Assembly (NCBI GenBank): GCA_964494205.1
Contig: CAZBRD010000011.1
Location: forward strand, 127,116 to 191,115
DNA: 64,000 bases
Origin: JBBTCX01 sp964494205
GTDB taxonomy: Bacteria > Planctomycetota > Phycisphaerae > UBA1845
Reading direction: 5' to 3'
Under the pieces are notes generated by a model. The model was not told the origin of the DNA, made no database searches, and saw nothing but the letters and a program-made list of their open reading frames with translations. Below, piece by piece: positions 36,589-44,199 of this stretch (position 1 is the stretch's first letter; each line of letters begins with the position of its first letter). A program made the position numbers and the translations under genes.

Positions 36589-37658
36589 GGCAGTTCATTC
36601 TCGGAGACGAAGCGGAATTGTCCATTGTGCTCGCGGGCGATCTGTTCGAGCAGCGGACGCCCTTCGTCGCTGACATAGGCGATGGTGGAAATCTTGATGT
36701 CCTTGCCGCTGTTCCACTCGCGGAGCTTCACGAGGAGGGAGGCATCGAACAGGCCGTCGGTGAGCATGTAGATGAGTTCAGGTTCGAGTTCTACGGCACG
36801 GCGCATCGCACCTTCGGGCTGAGTGCCGCCGCCGGGTTCAACCTGATCGAGAAACTCATAGAATTCGGCTTTGTACGAAGGGACGGCGTTCACCAGTTTT
36901 TTCGGTGGGTTTTCGATGGCTGGACCCTGCGAGAAAAAGATCACGTGAAAGCGCTGGCCGCGCATGAGCGAGCCAACCGAGCGCTTGAGTTCCTTGCGAA
37001 CCGCGTCAAATGTGTCAGACATAGACCCGCTGCGATCGACGACGAAGACGATACGACGCGCGCCACGTGCCTTGCCGTTGCCGCCATCCTCCACTGTACC
37101 CGGCAGACCAAAGAAACCGCCGGAACCGTCGCCGGTTCCATCGCCAGATCCGGTCCCGCCACCTGTCCCTGAGCCAATACCCAAGCCCGGTCCTTCGCCA
37201 CCTCCGGGGGCAGTCACCACCGACGTTCCGTCTTTCGAATTGCGACCACCCGGATCGCCGCCGGCTCCTATGGCCTGCACCGGTGTTTCCGATGTTGGCG
37301 CGGGAGCCTGCAATGAAGATTGGGCTGATGAGGCCGTTTCCAAGCTTGATTGATTCAATTCGATCAAACCCTTGCGGTCGCCGGGCGGAGCGTTTGGATT
37401 CGTCCCCAGACCCAGTCCATTGGGGTCACCGATCAGATTGATGTTGGTCGGCGCGGCCTCTACTTCCTTGTGGGAAGTAAACGGAAAGACGTACAGATAA
37501 GTCAACGTCAGCGCGAACACGTGCAACGCAATGGCGAAGACCCACGCACCCACCACCATCGGGCCGCTGCTGAGGATGGACTTAACGCGCTGGCGATTTC
37601 CGCCGTCGGTTGATGCTTTCGCGGTTACAGGATTCACTAGAGCCTTGCTGGTGGACAT
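36585..37658 (-). CDS. VWA-domain protein with a TolA/TonB-like membrane anchor
   Basis: Product of 357 residues. One membrane helix at about 33-60 contains FAIALHVFALTL; His46 sits where TonB and TolA carry the His of their S-x3-H motif, although the Ser position is Ala here. A Gly/Ser/Pro-rich linker follows (130-190, many GSG and GTG steps), then a von Willebrand A domain (200-357) with the MIDAS start VVDRSGSMSD (Asp208, Ser210, Ser212), a Thr in GGGTQPEGA and LTDGLFD. A metal-dependent adhesion or assembly role outside the membrane is predicted. It is the first gene of the ExbBD operon. Linkage to the ExbBD motor through the anchor is inference. Confidence 0.85.
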   Translation of the reverse strand: MSTSKALVNPVTAKASTDGGNRQRVKSILSSGPMVVGAWVFAIALHVFALTLTYLYVFPFTSHKEVEAAPTNINLIGDPNGLGLGTNPNAPPGDRKGLIELNQSSLETASSAQSSLQAPAPTSETPVQAIGAGGDPGGRNSKDGTSVVTAPGGGEGPGLGIGSGTGGGTGSGDGTGDGSGGFFGLPGTVEDGGNGKARGARRIVFVVDRSGSMSDTFDAVRKELKRSVGSLMRGQRFHVIFFSQGPAIENPPKKLVNAVPSYKAEFYEFLDQVEPGGGTQPEGAMRRAVELEPELIYMLTDGLFDASLLVKLREWNSGKDIKISTIAYVSDEGRPLLEQIAREHNGQFRFVSENELP

Positions 37659-37903
37659 TGATCATCCGTCAGTGCATGGTCTCTTCGGGAAACGGCATTT
37701 GGAGTGCAATCGTAGACCGGATGAAGCCAAAGCCTCGGAGTCCGGCCGTGCGTCGATTCACAAACTGTATTCCTGAAATTGAAGCCGGTCAACCGAAATT
37801 ACGTTATCCAGGTAAAGAGATCGTGAATTTCGATGAAAAATGTATCACGCATCCATGCCTGCTCGTCGATGCAAACATCAGGAGGTAGACTCCGGAGATG
37901 CGA

Positions 37904-38959
37904 ATGAACGTTCGAAATGGGATGTACCTTATTGTCGGTTCTATGGTGTTCGCCTTGCTCGGTATGCCTTTGCAGGCTGAGGAAGATCGCAACGAAGCGG
38001 GTGCGGCTACAGCCGAAACTAAAGCAGCGGACCCCGTGGGCATTCGGCTCGCTCCGCCCGCCGGTGCTGCTGACGAAAAGGAATATCTTGACGCGATCCG
38101 CAAGCGCGTCGATGAAGCAGCGGAGAAGGCGGGGACTGAAACTGATCCTGTTGCGCAGGCGAAGCGATTTCTCGCAGCAGCCAACCTGACCCTTTCCGAC
38201 GAAATGGAACCTGCTTGTACACGGCGGGTACTGCACCTGGGTCAAACCAATGTTGAATCCAACGAGCGCGTGGCGAGATCGCTCGATCGTGCTGATGCCT
38301 TCATCGAGCAGGCGAAACTCCTGCTGGAATCTGGCGCCAAGGACAAGGAAGACAAGAGCGCGTCGGAGCTTCGGTCTCATCAGCGAGCACTCGATGCGTT
38401 CGCCAAATCGCTTCGATGTTGTCTGTCCGCCGGTAGCGGAAGTCAACCGGCGGCCAATCCGCGAGAGGCTGCGTCCCTACTTTCTCCCCTGCTGGAGGAC
38501 AAGAACCCCAAGCTGGTTGCGTCAGCCACTTATTGGCAAGCGCTGCTGCGATCGCAGGACCAACCGCCGGACCGCGTGTTGACGATGCTCGACCTGCCGC
38601 TGTCCGATCCCCCCGCGGACTCATTGCCTTATTCGCTTTATGCACGAATGCTGCGGTGCCAACTGGTGGCATCGCGCGGCGGGCACGCGACCGCCTATGG
38701 CCTGCTGTTGCAGATGGAGGAAGCTTCGATCCGCTGGCTGAAGAATGACAAAGACGCCGACGACGCCATGCGCGCGATCTCGCTGGTCGAGCTTTTTGTC
38801 CTGCAACAGTGGCATGATCGACTCGACTCCACCACCGAAGCTGCCGAGCGAGAGTGGTGCAAGAAGCGGATTGAGACGATCACAAGCGAACGATTGACCG
38901 GCGATGTTGCGGTGTATCGCCTGAGCCCGGCGATCCCGATGCTGGTGCCCATCGAATAA
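37904..38959 (+). CDS. Exported helical protein, divergent from the ExbBD operon
   Basis: Product of 351 residues from ATG 37904, for which GGAG lies six bases upstream; ATG 37898 sits directly on the ribosome site and is less likely. A signal peptide runs to about 24 (MVFALLGMPLQA). The remainder is mostly helical with no known domain; regions such as AKRFLAAANLTL and AASLLSPLLEDKNPKLVASATYWQ resemble TPR or HEAT-like helices. It starts about 245 bp from the VWA gene on the opposite strand, so the two may share a regulatory region. The function is not known. Confidence 0.65.
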   Translation: MNVRNGMYLIVGSMVFALLGMPLQAEEDRNEAGAATAETKAADPVGIRLAPPAGAADEKEYLDAIRKRVDEAAEKAGTETDPVAQAKRFLAAANLTLSDEMEPACTRRVLHLGQTNVESNERVARSLDRADAFIEQAKLLLESGAKDKEDKSASELRSHQRALDAFAKSLRCCLSAGSGSQPAANPREAASLLSPLLEDKNPKLVASATYWQALLRSQDQPPDRVLTMLDLPLSDPPADSLPYSLYARMLRCQLVASRGGHATAYGLLLQMEEASIRWLKNDKDADDAMRAISLVELFVLQQWHDRLDSTTEAAEREWCKKRIETITSERLTGDVAVYRLSPAIPMLVPIE

Positions 38960-39116
38960 CAGCGCGTCACACTCGTGAAAATTGGAACAAACCTGCACGA
39001 TCCGCTATAATCCTGCATCGAAAAGTTTGTGTCGAATTGTGTCCAACCATCAGGCTCGTTCGTCCCTGTCAGTGGTCGAAAACGTAGTATGAGAGTCTGA
39101 TGAGAGGAGCAGCCGC

Positions 39117-40241
39117 ATGATCCTGTTTCAGCCGCCGATCCCGCCGAAATACGCATCGATGAGTCACGAGCAGATGGAGCGCATCGTCGCGGCGCACAAG
39201 AAGGCGTTCGGTCCTCGGCTGGTCATTCTCGGCCACCATTATCAGCAGGACGAAGTCATTCAATTCGCTGATTTCACCGGCGACAGCTTGAAGCTCTCGC
39301 AGATCGGCGCGAAGCAGAAGGATGCGGAGTTCATCGTTTTCTGCGGCGTGCACTTCATGGCTGAGTCGGCAGATATCTTGAGCGACGATCGTGTCAAAGT
39401 GATCCTGCCCGATCTCTCCGCTGGGTGCAGCATGGCCGACATGGCTGAGCTGGAGCAGCTCGAAGAGGCGTGGGAGTTTCTTACCGAAGATTGCGGAGCG
39501 AACGTCATCCCTATTACGTATGTCAATTCCGCCGCGTCGATCAAGGCGTTCTGCGGTGGACATGGGGGAGCGTGTTGCACGAGCAGTAATGCGAAGGCTG
39601 TGTTGACGTGGGCGTTCACGCAGGGCGACAAAGTCATCTTCCTGCCCGATCAGCATCTCGGTCGAAACACCGCGTATGCCATGGGCATAGCGCTCGATGA
39701 GATGGCGTTGTACGACCCGAAGAAAACCAACGGCGGCCTCACGCGCGAACGCGTAGATGAATCCAAGGTGCTGCTGTGGAAAGGACATTGCAGCGTCCAC
39801 GGATTGTTCACCGTTGCGCAGTGCGAAGCGATTCGCAAGGCTGACCCCGCGATTAAGATTCTTGTTCACCCGGAATGTCCGTGGGAAGTCGTCCAGACGG
39901 CTGACGTCGCGGGCAGCACCGAGTACATCATTAAGACGGTGCGCGAAGCACCAGCCGGTTCGAAATGGGCGGTGGGCACGGAGATTCACCTCGTCAATCG
40001 ATTGGCGCAGCAGCATCCCGACAAGACGGTGCGCTCGCTGGCGGGGATTCAATGCCTGTGCACCACGATGTATCGCATCGACCTGAAGCACCTTTGCTGG
40101 TGTCTGGATGAGTTGGCCGCGGGGCGCGTGGTGAATCAGATTCGCGTCGACCCGGAGACAAAGAATTTGGCCGTCCTTGCGCTCAATCGCATGTTAGCCA
40201 ATGTTTCGGCGCAACCGGTGGCCATTCGGACCATAGACTAA
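39117..40241 (+). CDS. nadA: Quinolinate synthase
   Basis: Product of 374 residues from ATG 39117, with AGGAG upstream. A cytoplasmic 4Fe-4S enzyme that condenses iminoaspartate with dihydroxyacetone phosphate in NAD synthesis. Family motifs: LGHHYQQDEV, ADFTGDSLKLS, VHFMAESADIL, AGCSMAD (first cluster Cys), YVNSAASIKA, GGACCTSSNA, LPDQHLGRNTA, VHPECPWEVV (second) and CLCTTMYR (third). Length and motifs are normal for the longer NadA group. No nadB or nadC is adjacent. The next gene, hpt, follows after 36 bp. Confidence 0.97.
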   Translation: MILFQPPIPPKYASMSHEQMERIVAAHKKAFGPRLVILGHHYQQDEVIQFADFTGDSLKLSQIGAKQKDAEFIVFCGVHFMAESADILSDDRVKVILPDLSAGCSMADMAELEQLEEAWEFLTEDCGANVIPITYVNSAASIKAFCGGHGGACCTSSNAKAVLTWAFTQGDKVIFLPDQHLGRNTAYAMGIALDEMALYDPKKTNGGLTRERVDESKVLLWKGHCSVHGLFTVAQCEAIRKADPAIKILVHPECPWEVVQTADVAGSTEYIIKTVREAPAGSKWAVGTEIHLVNRLAQQHPDKTVRSLAGIQCLCTTMYRIDLKHLCWCLDELAAGRVVNQIRVDPETKNLAVLALNRMLANVSAQPVAIRTID

Positions 40242-40277
40242 TTATTGGAAACGACAGTTCAAAAAGATTGAAATTGA

Positions 40278-40811
40278 ATGAAAGAACCTTCCCTTGATGT
40301 GCTGATTTCGAAGGAGGCGATCGCCGAACGGATCAACACGCTCGCGGCTGAGATCAGCGAGATTTTCCCGCGCACGGACGGTGGGCTGACGATTGTCAGC
40401 GTGCTGGCGGGGTCGGTCGTTTTTCTGGTTGATTTGATTCGCCAGATGCCGATGAGACTAAGGATCGGGCTGATCACGGTGTCGAGCTACCCCGGTCAGC
40501 GAACGGCCCCGAAACCGCCGGAGCTGACTTGGTCGGCACTGGGCGATGTGAAGGATCGCGATGTGCTGATCATCGACGACATCCTCGACACGGGCGGCAC
40601 GCTGCGACTGGTTCAGGCAGCCATTCGCGATGCGGGTGCGCGAAGCGTGCGGACGGCTGTGCTACTGCGGAAGCCGGGTAAAGCACCGCGCGAGGTTGCG
40701 GCAGACTTTGTTGGGTTCGATATCGATGACGTATTCGTTGTAGGATATGGGTTGGACTACGATGGCTTGTATCGAAATCTGCCGTACATCGGTGTGCTGA
40801 GGCAGTTGTAG
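40278..40811 (+). CDS. hpt: Hypoxanthine phosphoribosyltransferase
   Basis: Product of 177 residues from ATG 40278. Salvages hypoxanthine or guanine with PRPP. The PRPP-binding motif is VLIIDDILDTGGTL (about 95-108), preceded by the usual VSVLAGSVVFLVDLIRQ loop and the SSYPG flexible-loop start; DDVFVVGYGLDYDGLYRNLPYIG at the end is the family C-terminus. Full length. It lies between nadA and a PH-domain membrane gene on the same strand, so it shares a probable operon with nucleotide-cofactor synthesis. Confidence 0.95.
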   Translation: MKEPSLDVLISKEAIAERINTLAAEISEIFPRTDGGLTIVSVLAGSVVFLVDLIRQMPMRLRIGLITVSSYPGQRTAPKPPELTWSALGDVKDRDVLIIDDILDTGGTLRLVQAAIRDAGARSVRTAVLLRKPGKAPREVAADFVGFDIDDVFVVGYGLDYDGLYRNLPYIGVLRQL

Positions 40812-40820
40812 TTCGCAGCG

Positions 40821-41423
40821 ATGACCAGCAGACTTCCATCTTCCTCACGACAGCGGACAACGGTCCTTTCGGCTGTCTCCACGACTGAAGCACCTGTTCG
40901 CGCGGCCACCGTCGCTTGGGCGACGATGCCGGGTAACGTCGTCGATGGCGGCGAGATTGTTCTGCTGGCGATCAAACCGTCGATGTGGCGACCAATGATC
41001 GACTCGGCGGCGTGGCTGATCGTGACCGGCGGCATCGCACTCGCACTCTTGTGGACCGGTCGATCGATCACCGGACTTTCATCCGCCTCTTCCGCCAAGC
41101 TGGTTGCGCTGATCGGCTTCATTCGGCTCGGCTTCGCGGTCGCGCGGTGGATTCCGACGTGGTATTTGCTGACCAATCGCCGCGTGATTCACGTGCACGG
41201 CGTGCGTGCTCCGCGCATCGACTATCGCAACCTGCTCGAAGTCCGTAACACGTACCTGCAGGCGACGCTGACTGAGCGACTCTGCCGCCTCGGCTCAATT
41301 CGCTTTGTGCCCGATCCTTCGGACGGCACGCACATGCTGTGGCGATCGATCGCCCATGCCGATGAGGTGCACCGCAAGATTCGACGCGCGATCGAGAACG
41401 CGGTTGATATGCAAGGAACGTGA
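40821..41423 (+). CDS. Bacterial PH-domain (bPH2-type) membrane protein
   Basis: Product of 200 residues with two hydrophobic segments (about 58-78 and 90-112) followed by a bPH2 domain recognised by WYLLTNRRVIHVHGVRAPRIDYRNLLEVRN and LGSIRFVPD. Such proteins (YdbS/YdbT type) are of unknown biochemical role and often affect envelope or antibiotic stress. It follows hpt by nine bases. The N-terminal 40 residues are Ser/Thr/Ala-rich and without structure. Confidence 0.78.
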   Translation: MTSRLPSSSRQRTTVLSAVSTTEAPVRAATVAWATMPGNVVDGGEIVLLAIKPSMWRPMIDSAAWLIVTGGIALALLWTGRSITGLSSASSAKLVALIGFIRLGFAVARWIPTWYLLTNRRVIHVHGVRAPRIDYRNLLEVRNTYLQATLTERLCRLGSIRFVPDPSDGTHMLWRSIAHADEVHRKIRRAIENAVDMQGT

Positions 41424-41471
41424 CCTTCCGGTAGCGCCGATGAGATAGACCGGCTTCCAACAACTTTAACG

Positions 41472-41927
41472 ATGTCCGCAAACCTTGCGACCTCTGATTC
41501 ACTCCCCTGCCCCGCATGTGGATATGACCTTCGCGGTACTCCGGCATCCGAGCGGTGTCCGGAGTGCGGCAACCTTCTGGAGGAAATTCGCGGCAAGTTG
41601 CTGGAATCTGTGCAGGAGACGATCCGCACGCAGAAGAATCTGACTGAACTTGGCGGCGTCACGACTGTGTTCGTACTTATTTCGGTGATTGCCTGGCCGG
41701 TCTGGAAAATGGTCGCGGCTGCGTTACTCATGATCGCGACGGGGCTTTACATGCTGGCTGTCGTGGGGCAGTTTTGCCACGCGGTGATCGTGTTGCTTGG
41801 GACAACCAACCGGATAGAACGCAACATGATTTTCGTCGCGGGATTCGGTCGCCTGCTTGGCATCAATATCGCGTTGCTGATACTTATTCCGATGATTGTC
41901 ATTCTTGCGATGTACATTTTCCGGTAA
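41472..41927 (+). CDS. Zinc-ribbon membrane protein
   Basis: Product of 151 residues. An N-terminal zinc ribbon (CPACGYDLRG...RCPECG, about 13-33) is of the same type as the C-terminal ribbon of the RDD protein at 15366-16061. Two or three membrane helices follow (about 63-105 and 122-150). The function is unknown. It is the last gene of the nadA-hpt-PH run and stops 16 bases from the convergent membrane gene. Confidence 0.7.
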   Translation: MSANLATSDSLPCPACGYDLRGTPASERCPECGNLLEEIRGKLLESVQETIRTQKNLTELGGVTTVFVLISVIAWPVWKMVAAALLMIATGLYMLAVVGQFCHAVIVLLGTTNRIERNMIFVAGFGRLLGINIALLILIPMIVILAMYIFR

Positions 41928-41942
41928 ATGAATCTCTGACCA

Positions 41943-42410
41943 CTACCCTTGGGGCAGCGCTCTCACCTGCGACAGAAGCCCTGATAGGAAAACGATCAGC
42001 GCTGCGAGCAGCAATAGCACGCCGAGCCATTTGCGACTCTGCTCGCGCAGCTTCGCGAAACCTGGTGCGCGGCCTGCGAGCGCACTGGCGAGGAAGAACA
42101 CGGCAAACGCTGCGAGGAGTTTCACGCCGAAAATCGCGTGGTAGGGCATTGGCTTGATCTTTGGCGGCAATGCCAGCTTGAAGAAATTCAGACCGCCCGT
42201 GATCAGCAGGATGCCGATGCACGCACCGACAACCTTCGCCCAGCGCGAACGGATGGCTTCACGCAGCTTCGCGTGGTCGGCGTCGTTGAGCGTTTCTTTG
42301 GCGCTTGGCTGTAAGGCGTTGCGAACGAAGAACGCGCCGCCGATCGCGACGATGGCAGCCGCGATGTGAAGCCACCGCGAGATCAACAAAACCAGATCGA
42401 CCTTTTCCAT
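41943..42410 (-). CDS. Four-TM membrane protein, CopD/DUF2269-like
   Basis: Product of 155 residues from ATG 42410, chosen because GGAGG lies seven bases upstream; the frame extends 16 codons further. Four membrane helices: SRWLHIAAAIVAIGGAFFV, WAKVVGACIGILLITGG, FGVKLLAAFAVFFLASALAG and LGVLLLLAALIVFLSG. The WLH in helix 1 and the layout resemble CopD/DUF2269-type proteins, but the match is by eye and weak. No metal-export partner is adjacent. Confidence 0.6.
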   Translation of the reverse strand: MEKVDLVLLISRWLHIAAAIVAIGGAFFVRNALQPSAKETLNDADHAKLREAIRSRWAKVVGACIGILLITGGLNFFKLALPPKIKPMPYHAIFGVKLLAAFAVFFLASALAGRAPGFAKLREQSRKWLGVLLLLAALIVFLSGLLSQVRALPQG

Positions 42411-42534
42411 CGCAAACCTCCGGCAAACCGAGTGAATCAATTCGTTGTGATGGTACAACGTGAGCGCGGGCGGTCAAAGATGTGTTGTTACTTGACAATT
42501 TGCGCGCTTGTCACGCACTCAGACCCCCCTTTGT

Positions 42535-42553
42535 CCCCCCTTATGAAGGAGGG
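42535..42553. repeat. CCCCCCTT/AAGGAGGG hairpin
   Basis: CCCCCCTT-ATG-AAGGAGGG, with one mismatch. Similar hairpins occur between genes in many bacteria. It lies about 55 bases past the pgi stop on the minus strand. Confidence 0.5.
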
Positions 42554-42606
42554 AATGAAGAGGGCGTCCGCTTCGCAATATCGAGAACGATTTGAAACAG
42601 AGTAGC

Positions 42607-44199
42607 TTACTTTGTTGAGAACTTGCTGGACTCCGGTCTATTCCCGTCTACTGACGAAAGTCCGTGGTCCTGATTGGCGGTTGCGTGTTCCAGTATGTGG
42701 AAGACCGCTTCGGCTGCTTGCGGCTCCTCGATCGCATTCGCTATCTGCTCCGCAGTGAATGATTCACCTTTACTTGAGCGAAGATGTTCCAATACTCGCC
42801 GCTGCAACGTGATGACGACGGATGCGGCTTTCTTGCCTGCTTCGACGCCCGGCTGATCGTACGCGTTGATGTTCATCAATTCCGCATACAAGCCCACCGC
42901 GCGCTCAAACACGGCGATGAGCGATCCCAGACTGCGCGCGTTCAATTCATCGAGCGTGATCGTGATCGACTCGCGACCGTTCTCGGCCAGCGCCTGCCGC
43001 GTACCCAGCAGGAATCCGTGCAGGTAATCGCCGGCGGTGACGTCGGTTTCGACGGCTAGGGATTGACCTTCGCGATCCTTTTGAACTTGCAGGAACGTCG
43101 CGAAGAAATCGTTCGCGCCGTCGCGAAGCTGCTGCACGTAGGCATGTTGATCGGTCGTGCCCTTGTTGCCGAACACGTTCAGGCCATGATGAATCACCTT
43201 GCCCGCACGATCGCGCTCCTTGCCGATCGATTCCATGATGAGTTGTTGCAGATACCGCGAGAAGAGGAGCAATCGATCGCGATAGGGCAAAACCACCATG
43301 TTCCGACGACCGCGAACTTCGCCCGCGTAATGCCACATGGCTGCCAGCATCGCCGCCGGATTCTCGATGATGTTCGGATTTCGCGTAGCTGCGTCCGCTG
43401 CCTGCGCTCCGGCAAGGAATTCATCGACGTCAATCCCCTGCAACGCAGCCGGCAACAGCCCCACGGCTGAGGTCACCGACGTTCGCCCGCCAACCCAATC
43501 CCACATGGGGAACGTTCGCAGCCAGTTTTCCTTCACGGCTTTCTTGTGCAACTCGCTGCCATCGCATGTCACCGCGACCGCGTGCTTGGCGAAACTCAAC
43601 CCCGCTTTGCGATAGGCTTCTGCCACCTCCAGCATGCCGTTGCGCGTTTCAACCGTGCCCCCCGATTTGGACACGACGATCGTCATCGTCTGGCCAAGCA
43701 TCTCGTCCAGCTCAGCCAGTTCACGATCAATGCCATCGGGATCAGTGTTATCCAGAAACCGCACGATCATCGGATCGTCGACACGGCCCAGCGCATCGTT
43801 CACCAACTGCGGCCCGAGGGCTGAGCCGCCGATGCCGATCATCAGCACAACGTAAAACCCATCTGCTTTCTGTGGCGCGATCACGCCGCTGTGGACGTCA
43901 GACGCAAACTGCTTGATGTCGGCGAGGGTGCGCTCGATTTCTTCCCTGATCTCTGGGTCCGGCGCGAGATTCGCCTCGCGCAGCCAATAGTGACCCACCA
44001 TCCGATTTTCTGACGGATTGGCGATCGCCCCGCCCTCGAGTGCTTGCATGGCTGCGAACGCGCGTGCAAACGGTTCAGCCATTCGCGCAAAATAGTCGTC
44101 GTCGAACGCCATGCGGCTGACGTCGACCTGCAACCCCAAGTCAGCCGGTCGGCACAGATATTTTTTGTATCGCTCCCACAGCATCAACGGATCATTCAT
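42607..44199 (-). CDS. pgi: Glucose-6-phosphate isomerase
   Basis: Product of 530 residues. Interconverts glucose 6-phosphate and fructose 6-phosphate in the cytoplasm. Motifs: GIGGSALGP, the phosphate site VSKSGGTVETRN, GGRTSVTSAVGLLP, GNKGTTDQHAYVQQLRDG with the catalytic His, and GVEAGKKAA with the catalytic Lys. The C-terminus adds a Ser-rich tail. ATG 44199 overlaps the TGA of the MFS-PlsC gene (ATGA), so translation is coupled to a lipid gene, an unusual pairing. Confidence 0.96.
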   Translation of the reverse strand: MNDPLMLWERYKKYLCRPADLGLQVDVSRMAFDDDYFARMAEPFARAFAAMQALEGGAIANPSENRMVGHYWLREANLAPDPEIREEIERTLADIKQFASDVHSGVIAPQKADGFYVVLMIGIGGSALGPQLVNDALGRVDDPMIVRFLDNTDPDGIDRELAELDEMLGQTMTIVVSKSGGTVETRNGMLEVAEAYRKAGLSFAKHAVAVTCDGSELHKKAVKENWLRTFPMWDWVGGRTSVTSAVGLLPAALQGIDVDEFLAGAQAADAATRNPNIIENPAAMLAAMWHYAGEVRGRRNMVVLPYRDRLLLFSRYLQQLIMESIGKERDRAGKVIHHGLNVFGNKGTTDQHAYVQQLRDGANDFFATFLQVQKDREGQSLAVETDVTAGDYLHGFLLGTRQALAENGRESITITLDELNARSLGSLIAVFERAVGLYAELMNINAYDQPGVEAGKKAASVVITLQRRVLEHLRSSKGESFTAEQIANAIEEPQAAEAVFHILEHATANQDHGLSSVDGNRPESSKFSTK

